64,000 bases of DNA from Niallia nealsonii (lineage in GTDB: Bacteria > Bacillota > Bacilli > Bacillales > Cytobacillaceae): assembly GCF_002835805.1 (NCBI RefSeq), contig NZ_PISE01000044.1, positions 27,860 through 91,859 on the forward strand, written 5' to 3'. Shown here one piece after another: positions 16,948 through 26,637 of the stretch. Positions within the stretch are counted from its first letter, which is position 1; each line of letters opens with the position of its first letter. The position numbers and the translations under genes were made by a program. The notes under the pieces are model-generated. The model ran no database searches and was not told where the DNA came from. It saw only the letters and a list, made by a program, of their open reading frames with translations.

Positions 16948-18477
16948 TTATCTAACGGTATCAAAACTATGGTCTGGAGCTTCATCATCTAATTGTTGTA
17001 AAATAGTATTTACAATTAACGTTAATAAATTTAATGTTCCTTGATATCCAATAATCGGATATCGATGCATATGATGGCGATCAAAAATTGGGAAGCCAAT
17101 ACGAACTAACGGAATTCCAGCATCTTTTGCACAATATTTCATATGTGTACTTCCTATTGCAAAATCCACAGGTTCTGTTAATAATAAAGAACGCATATGC
17201 CATAAATCTTTGCCAACATGGATTTTCCCTTCCATTCCGTATGGACTTGTTTTCAAAAGTGTCTCCGCTTCTTCTGCGAAGTTCTTATCACCATTTGTGC
17301 AAACAATATGGACAGGCTCGATGCCAATCTCTAAACAAAACGATATAAGACCAAGCAATAAATCTGGATCCCCCGCCATTGCTACTCGTTTACCATGCAA
17401 ATATGGATGAGAATCAGTTAATGCATCTACAACACGTCCACGCTCGTCCTTTAGCACTTGTGGAATTTGTTTTCCCGTCAACTCTTTAATGTTTTTTAGC
17501 AATTGGTCTGTATTTTTTATACCAAGAGGCGTGGACATCGTAATTGTATCTTGTTTCCATTTTTTATTAATATATTTAGTCACTTTCTTAGTAGAATACT
17601 TTTGAAGAAGAAGAGTACCATTAGCATTATGCGCCTGTGCTACATCCTCTAATTTAGTTCCTCCATAGTAATAATTGTATTCTCCATTAGCAGGTGAATC
17701 TAAATTGTCACCATGGTCTCCTAATAATGTATAATCTACATCCATTAACTCAAGTATTCTTTTTAATTCTGCAAAATTTCCTGTATAAGTATCAAAACCA
17801 GTAATAATATTTACTTTATCTGATGGTCTTTTATAAGATAGATTCCCGTTTTTTTCTGATAAATATGCTAGGATCGAACGGATCATAGAATCATAGCCTG
17901 TTATATGTGATCCTACAAAACTAGGAGTATTTGCAAACGGAACAGGAAATTCCTGGTCAATTGCCCCCTCGATACGTGCACTTTCTATAAAAGCACTTAA
18001 GTCATCTCCAATAACTTCTGCCATACAAGTAGTACTAACTGCTATCATTTTCGGTTTGTACAATGCCGTACTATTTTCTAGTCCCTCAATTAGATTTCTC
18101 ATTCCTCCAAATACTGCACCATCTTCCGTCATAGAAGAAGAGACTGCAGGTACAGGTTCTTTAAAATGACGAGTAAAATGGCTTCGAAAATAGGCTACAC
18201 AACCTTGTGAACCATGTACAAAGGGCAGAGTTCCTTCAAATCCCAATGAAGCAAGAACCGCGCCTAACGGTTGGCAAGCTTTGGCTGGATTAATGGTAGC
18301 TGCCTCCCGACTGAAGTTCTTTTCTTTATATTCTTCCGTTTTTAAAAGTTCCACCGTATCCTCTACCTCTTGTACAGAACACGCAGCCTCAAAGACTCTT
18401 TTTTCTTCAGCTTGCTTTTGATATTTTTCTGCTTGAAACAATGTATTATGGTCTTTAATATTTAATTTTTTTGTCAT
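16948..18477 (-). CDS. nifK: Nitrogenase MoFe protein beta chain NifK
   Basis: Beta subunit of the Mo-nitrogenase component I. P-cluster cysteines are seen in NPAKACQPLGA (about 63), HGSQGCVAYF (about 88) and VSTTCMAEVIGDD (about 146). Length is 509 residues with the N-terminal extension that covers the alpha subunit, typical of Mo-type NifK. The ATG at 18477 is preceded by GGAGGGGGAAG; the longer open frame to 18525 lacks a site. The stop of nifD lies 20 bases before. Together with nifD and nifH it encodes the structural enzyme. Confidence 0.97.
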   Translation of the reverse strand: MTKKLNIKDHNTLFQAEKYQKQAEEKRVFEAACSVQEVEDTVELLKTEEYKEKNFSREAATINPAKACQPLGAVLASLGFEGTLPFVHGSQGCVAYFRSHFTRHFKEPVPAVSSSMTEDGAVFGGMRNLIEGLENSTALYKPKMIAVSTTCMAEVIGDDLSAFIESARIEGAIDQEFPVPFANTPSFVGSHITGYDSMIRSILAYLSEKNGNLSYKRPSDKVNIITGFDTYTGNFAELKRILELMDVDYTLLGDHGDNLDSPANGEYNYYYGGTKLEDVAQAHNANGTLLLQKYSTKKVTKYINKKWKQDTITMSTPLGIKNTDQLLKNIKELTGKQIPQVLKDERGRVVDALTDSHPYLHGKRVAMAGDPDLLLGLISFCLEIGIEPVHIVCTNGDKNFAEEAETLLKTSPYGMEGKIHVGKDLWHMRSLLLTEPVDFAIGSTHMKYCAKDAGIPLVRIGFPIFDRHHMHRYPIIGYQGTLNLLTLIVNTILQQLDDEAPDHSFDTVR

Positions 18478-18497
18478 TCTTCCCCCTCCTTTTCCCC

Positions 18498-19931
18498 TTA
18501 AAATGGTAAATCCATTAAATTCCATACAGGACTGTTAATTGCAGTATCCATATCCTGTGCAAAAACTTTAAATCCATCAAAGCCATGATAAGGACCACTA
18601 TAATCCCAGGAGTGCATTTGTCTGAAAGGTATACCTAATTTGTGATAAACATATTTTTCTTTAACACCTGCACCCATTAAATCAACATCCAGCTTGTCTG
18701 ATAAAAACTCTACATCAAATGCACCTGGATCATCATATAGAACCGTACCTTCTTTTAACTCCACAATTGTTTTCTCATAGTCATCTTTATGTGCAAATTC
18801 ATAACCGGTAGCAACAATTTCCATTCCAAGATCTTCATATGCCCCTATAGTATGCCTTGCACGCAGCCCCCCTATAATAAGCATTACTTTTTTCCCTTCT
18901 AAACGAGGGTGATATTTTTCAATAACTTCATCCATTTCATCTTTATATGCAGCAATCACTCTTTCTGCATTAGCTTGTATTGTTTCATCAAAATGAGCCG
19001 CAATTGCCCGCAAACTTTCAATTGTTTTCGTTGGACCAAAAAAATTATATTCCATCCAAGGAATTCCATATTCTTTTTCCATTGTTTTAGCCATATAGTT
19101 CATAGAACGATAGCAATGGATTAAATTAAGCTTAGATTTGTGCGTAATTCCTAATTCATTGATTGAGCCATCTCCGGACCACTGCGCAATTACTCGTAAA
19201 CCTATCTCCTCTAGTAAAATACGAGATGCCCAAGCGTCCCCGCCAATATTATAATCCCCAATGATTGCTACATCATATGGACCAGCTTCTTCAAGCTCCC
19301 TAGTTCCCATAACATGGTCACGTATGGTATCATTAGCAATATGATGACCTAAAGACTGGCTTACTCCCCTGAATCCTTCGCAACGAACCGGTATTACAGG
19401 TACACCAAGCTCTTTGGTCATTTTTTTGCCAACAGCCTCTATATCATCTCCGATTAATCCTACCGGACACTCTGATTGAATAGAGATTCCTTTGGCTAAC
19501 GGAAACATTTCTTTTACTTCTTTACATAAAGCCTCTAACTTTTTATCTCCCCCAAAGACGATATCTCTCTCTTGGAAATCGCTTGTTATTTGCATAACTG
19601 TAAAATTATTAACTCCTAAGGTACCAGTTGCATAATTTCTTCGTGTGCCCCAGCTATATTGTCCACATCCTACTGGACCGTGACTTATATGAATCATATC
19701 TTTAATTGGTCCCCATACAACCCCTTTTGATCCTGCATAAGCACAACCACGGATAGTCATAACACCTGGACGTGATTTTATATTCGATTTTACCGAGCAT
19801 TTTCCACTTTCAATATTCTCTTCTTCTACTACTTGAAAATGTTTTTTCTTGAATTTTTTTGTTCTTTCAGGATAGACCTCCAGTAATTCTTCGAGCATTT
19901 TCTGTCTATCCGTAATTTCTTTTGTACTCAA
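18498..19931 (-). CDS. nifD: Nitrogenase MoFe protein alpha chain NifD
   Basis: Alpha subunit of Mo-nitrogenase, 477 residues. P-cluster ligands appear in [25 protein letters not shown] and [11 protein letters not shown]. The FeMo-cofactor Cys lies in CYRSMNY and the His in [13 protein letters not shown]; the residues around them (for example the arginine in GLRARHT and the His in GITHKSK) are those of functional Mo enzymes. Starts with TTG at 19931, with GAGGTG about 7-9 bases upstream. It follows nifH by 33 bases. Nothing suggests a vanadium or iron-only enzyme: no nifG-like delta gene is present. Confidence 0.97.
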   Translation of the reverse strand: MSTKEITDRQKMLEELLEVYPERTKKFKKKHFQVVEEENIESGKCSVKSNIKSRPGVMTIRGCAYAGSKGVVWGPIKDMIHISHGPVGCGQYSWGTRRNYATGTLGVNNFTVMQITSDFQERDIVFGGDKKLEALCKEVKEMFPLAKGISIQSECPVGLIGDDIEAVGKKMTKELGVPVIPVRCEGFRGVSQSLGHHIANDTIRDHVMGTRELEEAGPYDVAIIGDYNIGGDAWASRILLEEIGLRVIAQWSGDGSINELGITHKSKLNLIHCYRSMNYMAKTMEKEYGIPWMEYNFFGPTKTIESLRAIAAHFDETIQANAERVIAAYKDEMDEVIEKYHPRLEGKKVMLIIGGLRARHTIGAYEDLGMEIVATGYEFAHKDDYEKTIVELKEGTVLYDDPGAFDVEFLSDKLDVDLMGAGVKEKYVYHKLGIPFRQMHSWDYSGPYHGFDGFKVFAQDMDTAINSPVWNLMDLPF

Positions 19932-19964
19932 TGGAATTCACCTCGCTTTTTTAGAAATCATTAT

Positions 19965-20852
<888 letters not shown>

Positions 20853-20867
20853 TCATAATATTAATTT

Positions 20868-22244
20868 TTACATAAATATTGGTTCCGACGAGTTCATATA
20901 CTGGTAGAATTTGCTGCTTTCATAAAGAAGTTCTTCTATATTTCCAGACTTAATAAATGGTACAATTCCTCTCTCTAATAAATACTTTTGCGGCGCCTCG
21001 CCGATTCCTGAACACAATAACATTTGACAGTCCTTTAAGATTGTCGCTGTTTCTGCTAAAATTGGCTTTTTGTTTGTTCCGCAATTAATTTTACCTACAC
21101 AATAAGATTGAACTTTTCTTACGCCTACAAACTTAATCACTTCTTTATGAACATCAAAAATCAAAAATTCTTTTGCATGTCCAAAATGTAAGTTTACCCT
21201 TGCATTTCCCCGTGTTGTTATTGCGATTCGGATTCCAGGAATTGAAAAAGATGCTTCTGCTCTTATTTTGGCAACTTTTCCCTGTTTTTTCTTTTTACTT
21301 TCCTGAATCTTCAATTCCAATTTTTCTTGATAGTTTTTTCTTTCTTCTAAGTCATAGTGAATAGAAATATTCATAAGCTTTTCTTTTGTGAATTCCGAAC
21401 TTCTATCTTCTCCTAATAAACCAACTGCATCTGCTCGACATTGTCTGCAATGCTTCATCATTTTTAAACTGCCAGAACACTTTTCTTGAACTTGCTGCAC
21501 TTCCTTAGCTGTTGGATTTCTTATGCCATTCTTTTCAAAAACTGTATCAGGAGTTACAATAAGCGGCATAATATTATGAACAAAAGCTCCTCTATCCTTT
21601 ATCGCTTTTGAAACCTCCTCCATGTGATGATCATTAATTCCTGGAATAAGAACAGAATTTACTTTACATAAAATCCCTCGCTCAGTTAGAGCTTCTAATC
21701 CTTTTAATTGATTATTAATAAGAATTTCCGCTGCTTCTATGCCCTTATATCGTTTACCTTCGTAGAATATCCAGGAATAAATGTGCTGGCCGACTAAAGG
21801 ATTTACTGCATTAATCGTAATCGTTACATGGTCAATATTTAATTCATGTATCTGATCCACAAATTCTAATAGGCGCAGGCCGTTTGTACTCAAGCATAAT
21901 TTAAGATCAGAGGCTTTTTTTGCAACCCCTCGAAATGTTTCAAAGGTTCTTTCCGGATTGGCTAAAGGATCTCCAGGCCCTGCAATTCCAACAACAGATG
22001 TTTGTTTTATTTCCCCTGCAACAACCAATACTTTTTTTACTGCTTCTTCTGGTTTTAAAACTTCACTTACTACACCCGGTCTACTTTCATTTGCACAGTC
22101 AAACTTACGACTACAATAATTACATTGAATATTGCAAGCAGGTGCTACAGGCACATGCATACGCGCAAAATAGTGATGAGCATCCTCACTATAGCAAGGG
22201 TGACGAGCAATTCGATCTTCTAAGTCCTGATTAATCGTCTTCAC
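20868..22244 (-). CDS. nifB: FeMo-cofactor biosynthesis radical SAM protein NifB
   Basis: Makes the carbide-containing core cluster (NifB-co). The radical SAM signature CNIQCNYC is at about residues 37-44, the SAM-binding GPGDPLANPE near 110, and the accessory Cys sites in CRQCRAD near 262. After residue 335 a NifX-like domain follows (GIRIAITTRGNARVNLHFGHA), so this is the two-domain form of 458 residues. Starts with GTG at 22244, with GGGGAGGGAGAG upstream. First gene of the operon, with promoter at 22412-22440 and a leader of about 160 bases. Confidence 0.97.
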   Translation of the reverse strand: MKTINQDLEDRIARHPCYSEDAHHYFARMHVPVAPACNIQCNYCSRKFDCANESRPGVVSEVLKPEEAVKKVLVVAGEIKQTSVVGIAGPGDPLANPERTFETFRGVAKKASDLKLCLSTNGLRLLEFVDQIHELNIDHVTITINAVNPLVGQHIYSWIFYEGKRYKGIEAAEILINNQLKGLEALTERGILCKVNSVLIPGINDHHMEEVSKAIKDRGAFVHNIMPLIVTPDTVFEKNGIRNPTAKEVQQVQEKCSGSLKMMKHCRQCRADAVGLLGEDRSSEFTKEKLMNISIHYDLEERKNYQEKLELKIQESKKKKQGKVAKIRAEASFSIPGIRIAITTRGNARVNLHFGHAKEFLIFDVHKEVIKFVGVRKVQSYCVGKINCGTNKKPILAETATILKDCQMLLCSGIGEAPQKYLLERGIVPFIKSGNIEELLYESSKFYQYMNSSEPIFM

Positions 22245-22369
22245 ACTCTCTCCCTCCCCAAAATAGAGTTATTCTTATACACGAATACATAGTTGCTAAT
22301 TTTATCCTTGGCACCACTCCTTTTTTCTTTTTTCTTCCTTCAACTTAAAAGTTTCCAACACATCAACAT

Positions 22370-22386
22370 TGTTAATTCCATTAATT
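22370..22386. promoter_or_regulatory. Possible GlnR/TnrA box II inside the nif leader
   Basis: TGTTA-N7-TAATT matches 8 of the 10 fixed positions of the GlnR/TnrA consensus TGTNA-N7-TNACA. It lies about 20-35 bases after the predicted nif start site and overlaps a dyad (AATTCCA-5-TGGAATT, 22374-22392). Position agrees with the repressing downstream GlnR site known in Paenibacillus. Confidence 0.45.
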
Positions 22387-22411
22387 GGAATTTAATTTTG
22401 TTGATACTCCG

Positions 22412-22440
22412 ATAATATTTATTGTCGAATGCCGAATCAA
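22412..22440 (-). promoter_or_regulatory. Sigma-A promoter of the nif operon
   Basis: On the minus strand TTGATT (22435-22440) and TATTAT (22412-22417) are separated by exactly 17 bases. The start would be near 22405, leaving a leader of about 160 bases before nifB. No -24/-12 sigma-54 element is present in this orientation, as expected for Bacillales nif operons. Confidence 0.7.
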
Positions 22441-22446
22441 CGGAAT

Positions 22447-22463
22447 TGTCAGAAAATTTAACG
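22447..22463. promoter_or_regulatory. Possible GlnR box I upstream of the nif -35
   Basis: TGTCA-N7-TAACG matches 9 of 10 fixed positions of TGTNA-N7-TNACA, and is centred about 50 bases before the predicted start, next to the -35. This is the position from which GlnR activates nif in Paenibacillus. Confidence 0.6.
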
Positions 22464-22620
22464 TGCTATTTTTTGCAACCGCTTTTAAATGCGTGTTTTA
22501 TTCAAAAAGTTGTAACAAAAAGATATTTTCACAAAAAACTAACCATTTTTTGTCTATTTATATTTAAAAAAATAAGATTTTTTTCTTTAGGGGGAAGGAA
22601 AAAGAAGTTTTTTTATATTA

Positions 22621-22745
22621 TGACTGTTTTCGTAAACTTTGTTGCTTTTAAAGGAGTAGGTTGTCTTCCGTTCTAGGATGCTCGCTTTCCATGGGGCGGG
22701 CGGTGAGCCCACAGGAATCTCGCACCTTTCACTCCAATCAACCTG
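22621..22745. repeat. Truncated copy of a dispersed Bacillus intergenic repeat
   Basis: The segment begins GACTGTTTTCGTAAACTTTG and ends with CACTCCAATCAACC, with a GC-rich core containing GGGGCGGGCGGTGAGC. I recognise this from memory as a repeat found many times in intergenic regions of several Bacillaceae. The usual GC-rich middle seems to be missing: GGTGAGC runs directly into CCACAGGAATCTCGCACC. Only one copy is in this window. It lies between the nif promoter region and the mod terminator. The rest of 22245-23018 shows no gene. Confidence 0.7.
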
Positions 22746-22930
22746 TTTTAACAATGGATTTACTTATTGAAACTATCCGAAAAACAACAATCTTTTAAAA
22801 AACAGCCTATATTATTTATTTCTTAATTAGAGCAAAACCTTTAGATTATCAAGTATTTTAAATCAATCCATGACTTTTACAGAGGAAGATTGCTTTGCTA
22901 AAGGCAAATCAACAGTGTAATGAACTTAGA

Positions 22931-22975
22931 AAAAAAATACTCTCATCAGCAATTTTTTCAATAGGCTGATAAGAG
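22931..22975 (-). terminator. Terminator of the mod operon
   Basis: CTCTTATCAGC and GCTGATGAGAG pair around a 14-base loop, followed on the minus strand by TATTTTTTT. It lies 43 bases after the modC stop. Confidence 0.88.
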
Positions 22976-23018
22976 CAAGTCTCTAACAAAAATAATACGA
23001 TTCATTTGTTCAACAAAA

Positions 23019-23657
23019 TTATCCTGCATGTAATTTTTCTCTATTAACAATCTTGCCTTTTTTTAAGTGGATAATATGATTGCCCAATTTTTTAGCCTCT
23101 TCATAATCATGTGTAACCATGATTATTGGTATGTCCCACATTTCATGAAGCCTCAACAATTCTGCATAGCACTCTTTTTTTGTTTCTTGATCGAGGCTTG
23201 AAAATGGTTCATCAAGCAGAAGGATATCCGGTTCTGTTGCTAACGCTCTGGCTAATGCTACCCTCTGCTTTTCTCCTCCAGATATTTGTTTAGGATATTT
23301 TTTTAAGAGATGCTCAATGCCTACACTCTGCACTAATCGATTCATCAACTCCTGACTCTTCATTCCATATTGAATATTCTTCTCTACAGTCATATGAGGA
23401 AACAGCGCAAAATCTTGAAATAAGTATCCTACTTTTCTTTGTTGAATTTTTACTGATTTTCTATTTGTTTGATAAAAGGTCTTTTGATTTAATTGGATAA
23501 GTCCTTCATCAGGATTATCAAGCCCTGCAATACAATTTAGTATGGTGGTTTTCCCGGAACCCGATGGCCCAAAAAGAATGACTATATTATTATTTTCTTT
23601 TAATTCTACATCGATTGTAAAATGTGGAAGATTTTTTTTTATCTTGATGGCAAGCAT
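23019..23657 (-). CDS. modC: Molybdate ABC transporter ATPase ModC (short form)
   Basis: ATPase of the molybdate importer. Walker A GPSGSGKTT is at about residue 31, the signature ISGGEKQRVALARAL near 115 and Walker B ILLLDEPFSSLD near 140. The protein has 212 residues and ends soon after the ATPase core, so the C-terminal molybdate-binding Mop domain of longer ModC proteins is missing. ATG at 23657 with AAAGGGGAC upstream; this start overlaps nothing, and lies 25 bases past modB's stop. Molybdenum is needed for FeMo-co, so the place next to nif makes sense. Confidence 0.92.
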   Translation of the reverse strand: MLAIKIKKNLPHFTIDVELKENNNIVILFGPSGSGKTTILNCIAGLDNPDEGLIQLNQKTFYQTNRKSVKIQQRKVGYLFQDFALFPHMTVEKNIQYGMKSQELMNRLVQSVGIEHLLKKYPKQISGGEKQRVALARALATEPDILLLDEPFSSLDQETKKECYAELLRLHEMWDIPIIMVTHDYEEAKKLGNHIIHLKKGKIVNREKLHAG

Positions 23658-23682
23658 TTTTTGTCCCCTTTCTTCACACTCT

Positions 23683-24360
23683 TTACTTTTCACTTTTATA
23701 TCTTAATAAATTGCGTTTACTCCACCAATTAATCCAAATAATTGCTCCAAAACCAAGAATAATTAAAATGATTACCCAATATGTAGCAACCTGCGAATTT
23801 CCAGATTGAACTGCAAAATAAATGGTCAACGGTATTGTATCTGTTTTCCCTGGAATAAAACCAGCGATCATTAAAGTTGCTCCAAATTCTCCTAATGATC
23901 TAGCAAAAGTTAATACTAGACCCGCCAATAAACCAGGCCAAGCAAGAGGAAATGATACCGTCCAAAAAACCTTCCATTTGGAAGCCCCCATTATTTGGGC
24001 TGCACTTTCTAAATTTTTATCATAATTTTGAAAAGCTGCAGAAGCACTTTGATACATTAAAGGAAACGATACAACAATGGAGGCAATAACTGCACCTATC
24101 CAGGTGAATACAATTTGTAGATCAAACCAATCTAGCAAGAATTTTCCTATTGCCCCGTTTTTCCCAAAAAGAAATAATAAAGAAAACCCGACAACTGTTG
24201 GCGGTAATACTAAAGGCAATAGGATAATTCCTTCTACGATACTTTTCCCAAAAAATTCACTTCTCGCTATAAATAATGCTAAAATAATTCCTAAAATAAA
24301 AACAATGCATGTAGCTATACTAGCAATTTTCAGCGATAAAATAAAAGGTGTATAATTCAT
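23683..24360 (-). CDS. modB: Molybdate ABC transporter permease ModB
   Basis: Permease of 225 residues with about five membrane helices. The EAA loop that contacts the ATPase is seen as ENAAQIMGASKWKVFWTVSFP-like sequence around residues 135-155, and the family motif ARSLGEFGATLMIAG near 170, which is typical of molybdate/tungstate permeases. The stop of modA is about 60 bases upstream. ATG start at 24360. Forms ModABC with its neighbours. Confidence 0.94.
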   Translation of the reverse strand: MNYTPFILSLKIASIATCIVFILGIILALFIARSEFFGKSIVEGIILLPLVLPPTVVGFSLLFLFGKNGAIGKFLLDWFDLQIVFTWIGAVIASIVVSFPLMYQSASAAFQNYDKNLESAAQIMGASKWKVFWTVSFPLAWPGLLAGLVLTFARSLGEFGATLMIAGFIPGKTDTIPLTIYFAVQSGNSQVATYWVIILIILGFGAIIWINWWSKRNLLRYKSEK

Positions 24361-24423
24361 ATCTGTTATTAACTCCTTGTTTTCCGTTCCTTTATTTCAG
24401 AAATATTCAGTCTTTAGATTGCT

Positions 24424-25215
24424 TTATTTAGAAAATCCATAATTACTTAATATTTTTTGTGCTTCATCCGTATTCAAAAATTCAACAAACGCCTTTGCCT
24501 CATCAAGGTTTTTAGTATCTTTAAGTACAGCACCTGGATAAACGATTGGTTTATGCCATGTTGGGTCTGCTTCTGCTAGTACTTTGACTTTATCGGATAA
24601 AAGAGCGTCACTTGAATAAACAAATCCAACATCTGTATTACCTGATTCCACATATTTCAGCGTTTGTGCAACATCACTTCCATAAACAAAGTGCTTTTCT
24701 AACTCTTTCCATTTCTCGATTTTTATCAATGCTTCTTTTGCATATGATCCTGCAGGTACACTCTCTGGATCTCCCATGGCAATTTGTCCAATTTTATCAG
24801 TTAATTTTTCAAAAGAATCAATTTTAATGTCACTATCCTTGCTTGCAATTAATACAATCTTATTTCCAGAAAAATCTTTTCTCGTCTCTTCTACAATCAT
24901 TTTCTTTTCAGATAATGTATCCATCCACTTTTGATCAGCTGATAAAAAAATGTCTGCAGGTGCACCTTGCTCAATCTGTTGGGCTAAAGTGCCAGAACTG
25001 CCGAAATTATTTGTAAATTTAACGTCCGAATGTTCTTTCTGAAATCCTTTTTGCAAATCACTCATTGCATCTGTTAAACTAGCTGCAGCAGAAACTTTCA
25101 ACTCTATTTCTTCTTTTTCATTCGTTTGTTTTGAGGCATTTTCCTGATTTCCGCATCCAATCAAAGCAATAGCAAACAATGCAGTCAAGAATAATACAAA
25201 AACTTTTTTCTTCAT
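24424..25215 (-). CDS. modA: Molybdate-binding lipoprotein ModA
   Basis: Substrate-binding protein of the molybdate importer, 263 residues. The signal peptide ends in the lipobox ALIGCG (Cys near 21), so it is anchored to the membrane outer face. Family motifs include AAASLTDAM (oxyanion ligand Ser), NFGSSGTLAQQIEQGAPADIFLSAD-like sequence near residues 75-100 and GSDVAQTLKYVESGNTDVGFVY near 175. The ATG at 25215 follows GGGGG by 7 bases. Its promoter overlaps phased repeats that the divergent regulator probably binds. Confidence 0.95.
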   Translation of the reverse strand: MKKKVFVLFLTALFAIALIGCGNQENASKQTNEKEEIELKVSAAASLTDAMSDLQKGFQKEHSDVKFTNNFGSSGTLAQQIEQGAPADIFLSADQKWMDTLSEKKMIVEETRKDFSGNKIVLIASKDSDIKIDSFEKLTDKIGQIAMGDPESVPAGSYAKEALIKIEKWKELEKHFVYGSDVAQTLKYVESGNTDVGFVYSSDALLSDKVKVLAEADPTWHKPIVYPGAVLKDTKNLDEAKAFVEFLNTDEAQKILSNYGFSK

Positions 25216-25243
25216 AAAAATTCCCCCAACCAACTTTTTATTT

Positions 25244-25335
25244 ATAACTAAATATAACTTAACATAACTATTTTTATCAATTAATTATTTATTTTTATTT
25301 ATAAACAACTAGTTATGCTTATTTATAATTAGTTA
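25244..25335. promoter_or_regulatory. modA promoter with three 10-base phased repeats; shared mod operator region
   Basis: On the minus strand TTGATA (25275-25280) and TTATAT (25252-25257) are 17 bases apart: a good sigma-A promoter. ATAACTA/ATAACTT/ATAACTA occurs at 25244, 25254 and 25264, exactly one helical turn apart, spanning the -10 and spacer. The inverted form TAGTTAT is at 25310-25316 and TTAGTTA at 25329-25335, before the divergent regulator gene. This looks like an operator for that regulator. Confidence 0.75.
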
Positions 25336-25412
25336 ACGTGATTATAAATGTGATTGATGCGTTAGTAAATGGTAAAATAAAAAAAATAGATTTTTTTTTG
25401 GAGGATTATGGA

Positions 25413-26375
25413 ATGACGACAAATGAATCCTTTACTACAGAAGAGATTGCCGAGATTTTAAAAGTTTCAAAATTAACCGTCTATGACCTTATAAAAAAGG
25501 GAGAACTTAAAGCATTTAGGGTAGGGCGCCAAATGCGCATTGATGCTGCTGATTTAGAAGCATTTAAAAAAGGATCCAGGGAAATATCACAAAATACAGT
25601 GGAACGGACGCCTACTCAAATCAGCGTTACAAATCCACAGCAAGATCATGTTTTTGAACCATTTACTAAGCATCGACCTATTATTATCAGCGGACAAGAT
25701 ACTTGTTTAGATATCCTGGCAAAACATATCGAGCAAACAAGCAAATCATATCGCCCCCTTCGCTCCTATATAGGCAGTCTAAATGGATTGCTAGCTATGT
25801 ATAAAGGCGATGCAGATATTGTCAGCACCCATTTATATGATGGGGAAACAAACAGCTACAATATTCCTTATGTAAAAAAACTTTTAGTAAGTCACTCTTA
25901 TATTGTTATCCGCTTTATAACAAGACAAGCTGGTTTATATGTAGAGGCAGGAAATCCTAAAAATATTAAAAATTGGTCCGATCTAGATCGCAGTGATATA
26001 AAAATAATCAATAGAGAAGTAGGGTCCGGTGCCCGAGTTTTATTGGATGAACAGCTGAAAATTAATAAAATAAACAAAAATAGTGTTAATGGATACCAAC
26101 ATGAATGTACAAGCCACTACAGTGTTGCTGCTATCATAACTCAAGGAAAAGCAGATGTTGGAGTAGGCATAGAACGAGCTTCTCATTATTCCAAAGGCAT
26201 CGATTTTATTCCCCTAATCAAAGAGGACTATGATTTGGTTATTCTAAAAACAGAACAAAATTATGAACTTATTAAGCTGCTATCCATTCTACTGAACTCT
26301 CAACAGCTAAAAGAGGAATTACAAGCTATTGGCTACGATGTGACAAGTACAGGAAAAATTATTTATGAACAATAA
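25413..26375 (+). CDS. Molybdate-responsive regulator: excisionase-type HTH plus periplasmic-binding-like domain
   Basis: Protein of 320 residues. Residues 5-55 form a MerR/excisionase-type helix-turn-helix (TTEEIAEILKVSKLTVYDLIKKGEL). From about residue 85 a domain related to ModA-type solute-binding proteins (PBP_like) follows, with INREVGSGARVLLDE near 215 and ADVGVGIERAS near 270. This architecture is found beside molybdate/tungstate transporters, where it is thought to sense the oxyanion and control modABC. The start at 25413 has GGAGG 8 bases before it; the open frame continues upstream to a GTG at 25338 but that would run through the operator. Divergent from modA. Confidence 0.85.
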   Translation: MTTNESFTTEEIAEILKVSKLTVYDLIKKGELKAFRVGRQMRIDAADLEAFKKGSREISQNTVERTPTQISVTNPQQDHVFEPFTKHRPIIISGQDTCLDILAKHIEQTSKSYRPLRSYIGSLNGLLAMYKGDADIVSTHLYDGETNSYNIPYVKKLLVSHSYIVIRFITRQAGLYVEAGNPKNIKNWSDLDRSDIKIINREVGSGARVLLDEQLKINKINKNSVNGYQHECTSHYSVAAIITQGKADVGVGIERASHYSKGIDFIPLIKEDYDLVILKTEQNYELIKLLSILLNSQQLKEELQAIGYDVTSTGKIIYEQ

Positions 26376-26380
26376 AAAAT

Positions 26381-26436
26381 TGTTTTGATAAATCTAAATT
26401 GCTCTAAGCAGTTTTATTTATCAAAACATTTTTTTA
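26381..26436 (+). terminator. Terminator of the mod regulator gene
   Basis: TGTTTTGATAAAT and ATTTATCAAAACA form a perfect 13-base-pair stem followed by TTTTTTTAT. Confidence 0.9.
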
Positions 26437-26637
26437 TATAAAGATTTATTTTTAGAGATTTCCCTATATCATCCTCCCTTCTTCTTAAGAAAGTTACGAT
26501 ATTTGTCACAGCTTTGGGGAGATTTATCCTTTAGAATAATAACTATGCTAGTTTTTTAAATTTTCTGTCTTTTTTTACACAAGGTTAAAAACAAGTACTT
26601 AAACTTAAGTTAACAATTCTACGAGGAGGGAATTTTT

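Noticed and set aside
22308..22320. TTGGCACC resembling a sigma-54 -24 element near nifB
   Set aside because: It is on the plus strand, away from nifB, and has no GC at the -12 position.
22511..22533. TGTAA...TCACA pair as another GlnR box
   Set aside because: The half sites are 13 bases apart instead of 7.
25244..25270. Three spaced repeats as a CRISPR array
   Set aside because: Units are 7 bases with 3-base gaps; they overlay a promoter and no cas gene is present.
26441..26637. TGTC...ACACA as a GlnR box before the oxoacid oxidoreductase
   Set aside because: Half-site spacing is wrong; no convincing regulator site or clear promoter was found in this gap.
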